A stretch of DNA of 62,772 bases, from positions 1-62,772 of the forward strand of contig CALVDI010000007.1 in assembly GCA_944326225.1 (NCBI GenBank). The letters run 5' to 3'. How positions within the stretch are numbered: the stretch's first letter is position 1; each line of letters begins with the position of its first letter. The notes below the pieces were generated by a model. The model was not told where the DNA came from. It did no database searches and worked only from the letters and a program-made list of their open reading frames with translations. Both the position numbers and the translations under genes were made by a program. The DNA is from an uncultured Bacteroidales bacterium. Lineage in GTDB: Bacteria; Bacteroidota; Bacteroidia; Bacteroidales; UBA932. Positions 50,955 through 59,319 of this stretch are shown here, in pieces.

Positions 50955-52759
50955 GCAGTTATCTGGAAGTGGTCAATGTGTCCAAATCCTACGGCCCCCG
51001 CGTGCTGTTCGACCACATATCGTTTCATATAGACGAGGGGGACAAGATTGCATTAGTCGCTCCCAACGGTACCGGCAAGACCTCACTGCTGAGCATCATA
51101 GCCGGCAAGGACTCATCGGACGGGGAAGGAGAGGTTCGTTTCCTGAAAGACATTGACGTGGCTTTTCTGGAGCAGGACCAGCATTATGCTCCGGACAGGA
51201 CCATAGCGGACATTGTGCTGGAGGGAGCCGGGGACAAGGCGCACGACGTGCAGGACTACGAAGTGGCCGCAATCCTTTCCCAGCTGCATCTGAACGACCC
51301 TTCCCGGAAGGCCGGAACGCTCAGTGGAGGGGAGTCGAAGCGCACGGCCATTGCAGCAGCCCTGATCCGCAAGCCGGATTTCCTGGTGTTGGACGAGCCG
51401 ACCAACCATCTGGACGTGGACAGCATCGAGTTCCTGGAGGACTACCTCACCCGCTCGCGCTGCACCCTGCTCATGGTGACTCACGACCGGTATTTTCTCG
51501 ACAGAGTATGCAATCAGATTCTGGAGCTGGACGGCGGACAACTCTACCGCTACAACGGCAATTATGAGTATTTTCTGCAGAAGCGGCAGGAGCGTATCGA
51601 GAATTTCAACGCCGCCACCGACCGGGCCCGCAACCTGCTTCGGACCGAGCTGGACTGGATGCGGCGCATGCCCTGTGCCCGGGGAACCAAGGCCAAATAC
51701 CGCAAGGACGCATTCTACGACCTGAAGGACAGGGCGGAGCAGCGGAGGGATGACCGTCAGATGGAAATCAAAGCCGGCATGGCCCGTCTCGGCAGGAAGA
51801 TAATCAACTGCAAGGGGTTGTGCTACAGCTGGGGAGATGTCCCGATAGTGGACAATTTCACCTACAACTTCGCCCCTGGGGAGAAGATTGCCATTGTCGG
51901 GCCCAACGGAGTGGGCAAGAGTACATTCCTGGACCTGCTGTCCGGGACTCTGGAGCCGTCTTCAGGCACCATAGACAGGGGAGAGACCCTGCGAATAGGC
52001 TATTATCGTCAGGAAGGCATAAAGTTCGACAATGAGAAGACCGTCATCGACACGGTGTCGGAGATAGCCGATGTGGTGACCATCGGCAATGGTGAGAAAG
52101 TCTCTGCCATGACATTTCTTAACTATTTTATGTTTCCGCCGTCCATGCACCGCAACAGGGTCGGAAGGCTCAGCGGAGGGGAACGGCGCAGGCTTTATCT
52201 GCTGACCGTGCTGATGCGCAGTCCCAATTTCCTGATTCTTGACGAGCCTACCAATGACCTGGACCTGATGACCCTCAATGTCCTGGAGGAGTATCTGGCC
52301 GGCTTTACCGGCTCACTGCTGATTGTCTCTCATGACCGTTTCTTTGTGGACAAGCTGGCCGACCATCTCTTTATCTTCGAGGGCAGCGGTATGGTCAAGG
52401 ACTTTGTCGGCAGCTATTCCGGCTATAGGCAGTACCTCAAGGACAGGGATGAGGAGCGTCGGGCCGAGGCCAAAAATGCCGCCAAGGGTGCTGTGTCTGC
52501 TGCAGGTGTGACTTCTCCGGCCAATTCTTGGAAAGGAGAGCGGAAACCTAAGCTGTCCTATAAGGAGAAGATGGAGAAGGAGCAGCTGGAGAAGGACATC
52601 GCGGCCCTGGAGGAGGAGAAGAAGGCTCTCGAGGCCCGTCTGTGCTCCGGCACTCTGCCCTCCGACCAGCTCACCTCTGACTCCGTCCGTATCGGGGAGG
52701 TCACCCGCCTCCTGGACGAAAAAGAGCTCCGCTGGCTGGAACTCGACGAGATCGGGTAG
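50951..52759 (+). CDS. uup: ABC-F family ATPase, Uup-like
   Basis: A 602-residue soluble tandem ABC protein with no membrane domain. Walker A boxes are APNGTGKTSLL (about 39-49) and GPNGVGKSTFL (about 317), signatures LSGGESKR and LSGGERRR, and Walker B regions LVLDEPTNHLD and LILDEPTNDLD. The C-terminal coiled coil (KLSYKEKMEKEQLEKDIAAL) is the DNA/RNA-binding tail seen in Uup. ABC-F proteins act on the ribosome; Uup also affects transposon excision. Its coupling to rfbB is unusual and may only reflect local operon growth. Confidence 0.9.
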   Translation: MSSYLEVVNVSKSYGPRVLFDHISFHIDEGDKIALVAPNGTGKTSLLSIIAGKDSSDGEGEVRFLKDIDVAFLEQDQHYAPDRTIADIVLEGAGDKAHDVQDYEVAAILSQLHLNDPSRKAGTLSGGESKRTAIAAALIRKPDFLVLDEPTNHLDVDSIEFLEDYLTRSRCTLLMVTHDRYFLDRVCNQILELDGGQLYRYNGNYEYFLQKRQERIENFNAATDRARNLLRTELDWMRRMPCARGTKAKYRKDAFYDLKDRAEQRRDDRQMEIKAGMARLGRKIINCKGLCYSWGDVPIVDNFTYNFAPGEKIAIVGPNGVGKSTFLDLLSGTLEPSSGTIDRGETLRIGYYRQEGIKFDNEKTVIDTVSEIADVVTIGNGEKVSAMTFLNYFMFPPSMHRNRVGRLSGGERRRLYLLTVLMRSPNFLILDEPTNDLDLMTLNVLEEYLAGFTGSLLIVSHDRFFVDKLADHLFIFEGSGMVKDFVGSYSGYRQYLKDRDEERRAEAKNAAKGAVSAAGVTSPANSWKGERKPKLSYKEKMEKEQLEKDIAALEEEKKALEARLCSGTLPSDQLTSDSVRIGEVTRLLDEKELRWLELDEIG

Positions 52760-52821
52760 CGGCTGGCAGACGGCTTTTGGAAGCAGCGGTGCGGTGTATA
52801 AAAGAGAGTGTTTTATAATCA

Positions 52822-52929
52822 ATAAGTTATATTGGGATACTGCACATTTGACGGGTTTTAAAACGGCCAAATGTGCAGTGCGATTTGTAACTTGCTGATA
52901 GTCAGATATACAATTTGTCAGGGTGCACC
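52822..52929 (+). repeat. Hairpin-bearing dispersed repeat, copy B
   Basis: CTGCACATTTG (52840-52850) and CCAAATGTGCAG (52867-52878) form a nearly perfect stem. It is followed by ATTTGTAACTTGCTG and CAGGGTGCACC. It matches copy A at 29133-29242 in order, orientation and most bases. It lies between uup and the Wadjet operon, perhaps marking the left edge of that island. Confidence 0.7.
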
Positions 52930-53022
52930 GGCACTTCCAAAAGGTCTCAGTTTCAGGATAACAGTAGAATCTCACTGAGTGATGTTTCCGGTGTCTTTCT
53001 TGCGCATTAATAAAAAATTTAA

Positions 53023-53030
53023 TAACTTGG
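53023..53030 (+). promoter_or_regulatory. -7 box of the Wadjet operon
   Basis: TAACTTGG, a variant of TAnnTTTG, 7 nt before the jetA ATG. If used, the transcript would be nearly leaderless. Confidence 0.4.
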
Positions 53031-53037
53031 CGTTGCA

Positions 53038-54234
53038 ATGCCTACGTATAACTCGATAAAAGAACTGACAAGAGGACTTCAGCAAGGAGCCAGGCTGCTG
53101 AACGACATGTTCATCAAGAGGAAGACAGTGTCTATAAAGTACGATGATGCTGTTGAGACTCTTGACGGTGATGAGAACAAGGTAAGGCATCTCATAGATT
53201 TCGGAGTTATAGTCCGCTCAGGGGATACACTTGAACTGGACGATGCTTACCAGCGTTTTTTTGAAGAGGTGCTGGCGGTCAATGAGGATATAAACATTGC
53301 TTCTGTGCAGACCTATATCTCAAAGTTGAAGTTGGGGATACATTCTTTTCTGGCGACTGATAATCCTGCCAGACGGTCTCAGTATCTTAGAGAGATACGC
53401 CATACTTTCAAAAGTATTGAGAATGCCACTATGAGGAATGTCGTTGACCTTAAGCGGAATGTGGAGCAGACATACAAGCAGGAGCCTAATTTCAGGATAA
53501 AGGAACTTCGGTTGCGGGATTTTGATGAAAAGGCCGGACTGATATCAGAGTTGGTCAGGCAGACCGAGAAAGTCATGGACGAGCAGACTGTGTTTTTTGC
53601 CAATGCAGCAGCGGATGTCGGACTTAAGCAGACTGTAAGCGAGGTAAGGGAAGGCCTGCACGAGTCGTCCCATGCCCTTATCTCGATATCGGCTCAGATT
53701 ATAGATTATCTGAATCGGATAGAGTATCAGAGCAAGTTGGTTAAGAAAATCCGGCAGTTGAAATACATGAAGGATCAGCTGATGGTTGAGGAATGTACGG
53801 ATATAAGGAGCGTGCTCGGCAAGACAAATGACCTGTGGATGGAAAAACAGCCAAAATACATTACCCGTGTTTCATTGGATTTTCTTAGGAATGATGATTC
53901 TGCATTGGAAATACTCAACAGCATAAGGCGCAGGCTGTCCAGGAAAACTACTGTCAAGTCCCGTTTGGCAGGCAGGATAGATGACGAGTATCTTTTTGAG
54001 AACCAGGAAATCAGCCGGATGTTCGACCATGCGGCAATCATGAACGGTTTCATGGCACAGGGAAGGGATCTGTTCAGCTATGTATGGAATTATGAGTTTG
54101 AGACACCGGCAGATGAGGAGATGCGCCTTGTACTGTTTCTGCAGTTGGCCTCACAGTACGACGGACGGTTGAGATATTTGTCTGAGACCAGAACCGTCAA
54201 GAATATTGAATACCCTCTAATCTATTCAAAATGA
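53038..54234 (+). CDS. jetA: Wadjet system kleisin-like subunit JetA
   Basis: A 398-residue protein at the head of a four-gene Wadjet operon (jetA-B-C-D). It starts with a winged-helix-like part (SIKELTRGLQQGARLLNDM), continues as helices (IRELRLRDFDEKAGLISELV), and ends with an RFLQ-like wing, the DUF3375/kleisin layout of the MukF-like subunit that bridges the SMC heads. Wadjet loops out and cleaves small circular DNA and so blocks plasmids. I rely on gene order and general fold, since the residue identity of JetA families is low. The stop overlaps the jetB start. Confidence 0.85.
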   Translation: MPTYNSIKELTRGLQQGARLLNDMFIKRKTVSIKYDDAVETLDGDENKVRHLIDFGVIVRSGDTLELDDAYQRFFEEVLAVNEDINIASVQTYISKLKLGIHSFLATDNPARRSQYLREIRHTFKSIENATMRNVVDLKRNVEQTYKQEPNFRIKELRLRDFDEKAGLISELVRQTEKVMDEQTVFFANAAADVGLKQTVSEVREGLHESSHALISISAQIIDYLNRIEYQSKLVKKIRQLKYMKDQLMVEECTDIRSVLGKTNDLWMEKQPKYITRVSLDFLRNDDSALEILNSIRRRLSRKTTVKSRLAGRIDDEYLFENQEISRMFDHAAIMNGFMAQGRDLFSYVWNYEFETPADEEMRLVLFLQLASQYDGRLRYLSETRTVKNIEYPLIYSK

Positions 54235-54782
54235 AATATACCCGTGAAGTTTTCCAAAGACTGTCCAGAGGACAGTTCATTTCAGGGAACAGCGTAGATC
54301 CTGAAACCAGAGCCATTTACAATGATATCGAGGAGTGTCAGGCGGAGTATGAGGATTATTTCCGCAAGATAGACTTTCATCTGTCTGCGGGAGACGGTTT
54401 TTATTATTTCAGCAGAAAAGAACCGAGGGTGAATATTGAGAATAAACTGCAGTCTCTCTTTTCCTGGATTGACTATCTGGATTTTCTGAAGACTTATGAC
54501 ACCACTTTTGATGCCGGGACTCAGTTCTCGTTGGCGCAGATGGAGATAAGACTTTCGTCTGATCTTGAGTTGAAGGAAAAGCTGTCAAGGCTGTTTCAGG
54601 ACAAACTGTCCAATCGGGATAAGCTCGAGGCTCTCGCAAATACATTGGTGAGCATGGGGTTTGCAGAACAGACGAACGAGACGGAGGAACGGTATCAGGT
54701 GACATCTGCATTTCATTATATCGAGCAGATTATTTCCTGCATAAACATTGATGAGGAGGTGAGAGATGAGATACCTGAATAA
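54231..54782 (+). CDS. jetB: Wadjet system MukE-like subunit JetB
   Basis: A 183-residue protein in the position and size of JetB (DUF4194), the MukE-like winged-helix subunit that binds JetA and DNA. Helical and winged segments such as FSLAQMEIRLSSDLELKEKL and YQVTSAFHYIEQIISCI are visible. It overlaps jetA by 4 nt and jetC by 17 nt, so translation is coupled at a fixed ratio. There are no catalytic motifs. Confidence 0.83.
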   Translation: MKYTREVFQRLSRGQFISGNSVDPETRAIYNDIEECQAEYEDYFRKIDFHLSAGDGFYYFSRKEPRVNIENKLQSLFSWIDYLDFLKTYDTTFDAGTQFSLAQMEIRLSSDLELKEKLSRLFQDKLSNRDKLEALANTLVSMGFAEQTNETEERYQVTSAFHYIEQIISCINIDEEVRDEIPE

Positions 54783-57700
54783 GATAGTGTTCATAAACAG
54801 CGCGCACATCCCCTATGCGGAAATCAAGCTTGACGGGAATGTACATTTCATAGGTACGCAGGGAGTCGGGAAGTCAACACTGCTCCGTGCCATATTGTTC
54901 TTCTACAATGTGGACAAAAGCAAGTTGGGCATACGGACCCAGGATAAGCAGAAAAGTTATGACGAATTTTACTTTCCTTACCCGAACTCCTATATTATAT
55001 ATGAGGTTTGCAGGGAAAACGGACATTTCTTCGTAATGACCTTTTTGTCGAGTGGGAGGGTTGCCTTTCGTATTGTGGACTGTCCTTACGAGAAGCACTT
55101 TTTTGTGGAAGAGGACAATAGCGTAAGGTATGAGTGGGGTCGGATAAGCGAGCGGATCGGGACGAAAGTCTACCGCAGCAACATCATACGGAGTTACGAG
55201 GAATTCCGGGATATAATCTATGGAAACGTTCAGAATGTCTCCAAGGATCTGCGCAGATTCAACCTGATGGAAAGTTCGCGGTACCAGAATGTGCCCAGGA
55301 CTATTCAGAATATTTTCCTGAATCAGAGTCTGGAGTCGCGTGTCATTAAGGACACCATTATCAGCTCAATGGATTTTGCGGGAGACAGCATAGATTTGAA
55401 TTTCTACAGAGAGTATGTGAAAGATTTCCGCCAGCAGTATGATGATATATGGAAATGGTATAAAAAGGATAAGAACGGTAAGGTAAAAGTAAAGGCAGAA
55501 GCAGACAAGGTCATTGCAGATTATTCTCTATACGAGGTGGTTGGGAAAAGCATAAGAGAATTGTGCGCAAAACTCAACTATGCAATGGCGCGTGATACGG
55601 GCAGATTGCCTTTGTTGGAGGAGGATATCGCTGCTCAATCCCGGGAACTGGCCCGCCTGAAAAGGCTGTTGAGCGAAGAACATGACAAATATAACAAGGA
55701 AAGGGATACCCTGAAAGAGGAAGAAGGTATTCTGAAAAACTTTTTCAAAGAGGTGAGGGCCAGAATGCAGCATTATTCTGATATAGGGATAGATGCGTTA
55801 ATCGCTAAAATGGCGCAGGAGCAGGAGCTGGGTATCCGCAGAAAATCGTTGCTAAGTCAGGAGAATGTCCTTACGGATAAGAGCCAGAGTGTCAGAATGC
55901 GGTATGAGACTCTGAGACAGGAACTGGACAACAGTCTTAAGGAGTTCCGCCTGCAGGCCGGACAGCAGATCAATGAAATAGAACGTGTGAAAACGGAAGA
56001 TGTCGCAAAAGCTCAGTCCGGGTATGCCTCAAAACTGAGTGGCCTGAATACTCTCTATCAACAGAAACAGGATGATATACAGGAGAATATAGATGGACTT
56101 ACGCACGACAAGACAGAATTGAGACTAAAGGAACAGAAAATCCGTCAGTTAAATCCTTATCAGAAGGAAACAGAAGACTTGGCGGAGCGGATTCGTGGAC
56201 TGGAGGCGAAAAGTCATGCCTTAACCGTGGAACTTAATCAAAAGCAGCGGGAAATAGAACGGATAACAAATGATACGGCATCCAGGCGTAAAGAGCTTGA
56301 GAATGCATGCGAGAAAGACCTTCTTGCTATAAGTCATGCCAAAGAGAAGCTGGAGCAGGAAATAGCCAGGCTCGATGAGCTCTTAGCCGGGCAGAAAGGC
56401 TCCTTCATAGAGTGGTTGGAGGATAATGCCGCCGGATGGAAAGACAACATAGGCAAGGTGGCGAATGATACCCTGCTTTACAGTACTTCTCTCGAGCCGT
56501 GCAAAGCCGGAAACTCGGACACGCTGTATGGAATCCGCATTGAACTGCAGAATGTGGACAGGACTGTAAATACTCCTGAGGAAATACGCTCAAAGATAGA
56601 TGAATATAAGCAGCAAATCAACGCACTTGACAATAAGGCGGCAGAGAGGCAGCAGAAGCTCGATGGCGATATTGAAGAACTGGAACGTCAGCCGTCGGTG
56701 AAATTAAAGAGTCTCCGCAAGGAGAGAATCAACATGAAAGCGGAGTTAGGGCAGATTCCGGCACATATAGGACATTGCAAGAAAGAGATGGGCGTATATC
56801 AGGAAAAACTCAAAGAATGGAGAGACAGAGAGTTGAATGATATAAGAGGACAGTCAGGGAAGATAGAGGAACAGCTGGCCAGGCAAAGAACGTTAAAGCA
56901 GCAGACTGGCGCTCAGAAGCGGAAGGAGGAAGAAGAGTTGCGCAAATCTGTGGAGCGCAGGAAAAGGGATATTGATACTTTTGCAAGGCAGAAAAAAGAA
57001 GATGTCAATGCAGCACTCAAGCGGCATGAGGCTGACATCGCAGTGCGCAGACGGGAACTTGAGGCGCAGGAGGATGCGGAGCTTAAAGGACACGGCGTGG
57101 ATGTAAACAGACTGGCGGAGATAAAGGTGGAGCTGCAACAGGTCAACGACGCTCTGGATTATATTGAGAATCATAAACAAGATTATTACGCCTGGCAGAA
57201 AGACAAGAAGGAGTATTTTGATCTGGAACAGTCCAAGAAAGAGGAACGGAAACGGCTGCAGGAGAAGATGAGTGAGCTGCAGCATAAATTTGACCTCAGA
57301 AGAGAGAAAAAAGAGGCGGAAATCCGCACGGTCTCCGGGGAAGTCCAGTCCCTGCAGAGTGAGAAGGCGAGGCTTGAAGAAGCCATTGACAGAGTCAATC
57401 AGTTTTTAAACAATCCCACATGCCCCTCCGATATTGCCGGGGCCGGGACTCAGGAGACTCAGGAACAACTGTCTTCTATCCTGGACAACTTAAGGGACAA
57501 CATCAGCGGCTTGCAGCAGAGGATGGAGGAATTCAAAAAAGCTGTTACTGTATTCAAGAGCAATTTCTCACCTCAGAATACATTCCATTTCCGAACAGAA
57601 TTCAATACCGAAGCGGATTACGTGGAATTTGCGTCAGAACTGCACGAATTCATATCCAATAACAAGATAGAGGAGTACCGTACCCGTACAAGCGGTCTGT

Positions 57701-58422
57701 ATGCCGACATAATCAAGCGGATAGCCAGGGAAGTAGGAGATCTTGACAGGCACGGCGCCGAGATTAGAGCCACCATAAACGAGATAAACCGGGACTTCAG
57801 GGAAAACAATTTCGCAGGTGTAATCAAGGAAATAGAGCTTCGTGCAGTGGAAAGCAGTGACAGGCTTATGCAGCAGCTTATCAATATCAAGAAATTTGAT
57901 GAGGAATATGGCTTTGATATTGGAAATCTGAACCTGTTTTCGACAGAAGAGTCCCAAAGCAAGACTAACGAGCAGGCTGTAAAGCTGTTGGTGAACCTGA
58001 TAGAGATGATGGACTTAGACCGCAAACGTGAGAGGATAACCCTGTCTGATACATTCAAACTGGAGTTCAAGGTCATGGAGAATGACAACGACACCAACTG
58101 GGTGGAAAAACTCTCCAATGTCGGCTCGGACGGAACGGACATATTGGTGAAATCGATGGTGAACATCATGCTTATCAATGTGTTCAAGAGGAAGATATCC
58201 AAGCATTTCGGGGATTTCAGGCTGCACTGCATGATGGATGAGATAGGCAAACTGCATCCTGATAATGTGGAAGGTATATTGAAGTTTGCCAACGTGAGGA
58301 ATATTTTCCTGATAAACAGTTCTCCGACAACGTACAATGCTCAGGTCTACAAGTACACATATTCTCTGAGCAAGGATGACAGGAACAATACTGTAGTAAA
58401 AACATTGCTGACTATAAGATAA
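54766..58422 (+). CDS. jetC: Wadjet SMC-like ATPase JetC
   Basis: A 1,218-residue SMC/MukB-like ATPase. Walker A is FIGTQGVGKSTLLRA (about 28-42). A long coiled-coil arm fills about 270-1000 (repeated heptad-like K/E/L runs such as LAERIRGLEAKSHALTVELN). The C-terminal half of the ATPase has a degenerate signature region and Walker B MMDEIGKLHP (about 1153-1162) with a following His/Ser region (FLINSSP). Two such chains form the loop-extruding motor of Wadjet. No frame damage is visible over the whole length. It overlaps jetB, and jetD starts 8 nt after it. Confidence 0.92.
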   Translation: MRYLNKIVFINSAHIPYAEIKLDGNVHFIGTQGVGKSTLLRAILFFYNVDKSKLGIRTQDKQKSYDEFYFPYPNSYIIYEVCRENGHFFVMTFLSSGRVAFRIVDCPYEKHFFVEEDNSVRYEWGRISERIGTKVYRSNIIRSYEEFRDIIYGNVQNVSKDLRRFNLMESSRYQNVPRTIQNIFLNQSLESRVIKDTIISSMDFAGDSIDLNFYREYVKDFRQQYDDIWKWYKKDKNGKVKVKAEADKVIADYSLYEVVGKSIRELCAKLNYAMARDTGRLPLLEEDIAAQSRELARLKRLLSEEHDKYNKERDTLKEEEGILKNFFKEVRARMQHYSDIGIDALIAKMAQEQELGIRRKSLLSQENVLTDKSQSVRMRYETLRQELDNSLKEFRLQAGQQINEIERVKTEDVAKAQSGYASKLSGLNTLYQQKQDDIQENIDGLTHDKTELRLKEQKIRQLNPYQKETEDLAERIRGLEAKSHALTVELNQKQREIERITNDTASRRKELENACEKDLLAISHAKEKLEQEIARLDELLAGQKGSFIEWLEDNAAGWKDNIGKVANDTLLYSTSLEPCKAGNSDTLYGIRIELQNVDRTVNTPEEIRSKIDEYKQQINALDNKAAERQQKLDGDIEELERQPSVKLKSLRKERINMKAELGQIPAHIGHCKKEMGVYQEKLKEWRDRELNDIRGQSGKIEEQLARQRTLKQQTGAQKRKEEEELRKSVERRKRDIDTFARQKKEDVNAALKRHEADIAVRRRELEAQEDAELKGHGVDVNRLAEIKVELQQVNDALDYIENHKQDYYAWQKDKKEYFDLEQSKKEERKRLQEKMSELQHKFDLRREKKEAEIRTVSGEVQSLQSEKARLEEAIDRVNQFLNNPTCPSDIAGAGTQETQEQLSSILDNLRDNISGLQQRMEEFKKAVTVFKSNFSPQNTFHFRTEFNTEADYVEFASELHEFISNNKIEEYRTRTSGLYADIIKRIAREVGDLDRHGAEIRATINEINRDFRENNFAGVIKEIELRAVESSDRLMQQLINIKKFDEEYGFDIGNLNLFSTEESQSKTNEQAVKLLVNLIEMMDLDRKRERITLSDTFKLEFKVMENDNDTNWVEKLSNVGSDGTDILVKSMVNIMLINVFKRKISKHFGDFRLHCMMDEIGKLHPDNVEGILKFANVRNIFLINSSPTTYNAQVYKYTYSLSKDDRNNTVVKTLLTIR

Positions 58423-58430
58423 ATTTGAGG

Positions 58431-59297
58431 ATGGGAATAACAGTTGCACAGACGGAAAAACTGCTGAGGCTGGCAAAAGGAGATACGTTGCCGTCGAGTA
58501 TACTTAAAGGAGAACTGTTCGAATGGATGGTTTCGGACGGAATACTTGTTGCCGTCACCCGAGGCAGCAGGAAGAGTTATCGTGCAAGGGACGGGCGGTC
58601 TCTGAGAGATTATATTGCTGCTCATTTTGATATCAGAGATCTTGAGAAGTATTGTAAACTGTTACAGGAAGGAGGTGCGTCCCGTGCTGAGCAGGTGAGA
58701 ATGACCGGGAATTCCAAGACTATAGCGCGCCGTACCTTCTACGGCTTTATGGTCAATTGTTATGAGCCGATACCTGTTATGTTGGCGGGAAAGTCTTTCA
58801 ACCTGTTGCCTGAGGAAGGGACATTCGCATTCATCTATGATTTTAATACATTCTCAATTCCGGGAGACACCGTAGTTGTAGGCATTGAGAATGCCGAGAA
58901 TTTCAGATACATCAGAGAGCAACGGCCGCTGTTTGAGTCCATATCTCCAAAAGAATCCAGGTTGTTGTTTGTCTCCAGATATCCTCAGGAGCAGAGTCGT
59001 GACCTTATGCAATGGCTTATTTCAATCCCCAACCGGTATGTCCATTTCGGAGATTTGGACTTGGCAGGAATCCATATTTACCAGAGTGAGTACTACAGAC
59101 GTCTCGGGGAAAGGTCCTCTTTCCTGATTCCGCAAGATTATGAGTACAGAATATCAACAGGCAGCAGTGAAAGATATGACAATCAGTACAGTAGATTCGG
59201 CAAAATGAAGATTACAGATTCCCGTGTGGCCTCTCTTGTGGAGTGCATTCACAGATACCATAAAGGCTACGATCAGGAAGGGTTTATTGGCAGTTGA
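58431..59297 (+). CDS. jetD: Wadjet TOPRIM nuclease JetD
   Basis: A 288-residue JetD (DUF2220/DUF3322-like) nuclease that cuts the DNA loop captured by JetABC. The N-terminus is a winged helix; the C-terminal TOPRIM domain shows the acidic residue in VVVGIENAENF (about 146) and the DxD motif in FGDLDLAGIHIY (about 203-214), with a final DQEGF. A TTG at 58425 is in frame, but the ATG at 58431 with TTGAGG just ahead is preferred. It is followed by a helicase gene 22 nt later. TOPRIM residues are present, so the system should be active. Confidence 0.9.
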   Translation: MGITVAQTEKLLRLAKGDTLPSSILKGELFEWMVSDGILVAVTRGSRKSYRARDGRSLRDYIAAHFDIRDLEKYCKLLQEGGASRAEQVRMTGNSKTIARRTFYGFMVNCYEPIPVMLAGKSFNLLPEEGTFAFIYDFNTFSIPGDTVVVGIENAENFRYIREQRPLFESISPKESRLLFVSRYPQEQSRDLMQWLISIPNRYVHFGDLDLAGIHIYQSEYYRRLGERSSFLIPQDYEYRISTGSSERYDNQYSRFGKMKITDSRVASLVECIHRYHKGYDQEGFIGS

Positions 59298-59319
59298 ACA
59301 TTGTGTGTCACTTACTGTT

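Noticed and set aside
54766-58422. JetC as a housekeeping SMC or SbcC
   Set aside because: Its neighbours are JetA, JetB and a TOPRIM JetD in overlapping order, which fits Wadjet rather than SbcCD or chromosomal SMC.
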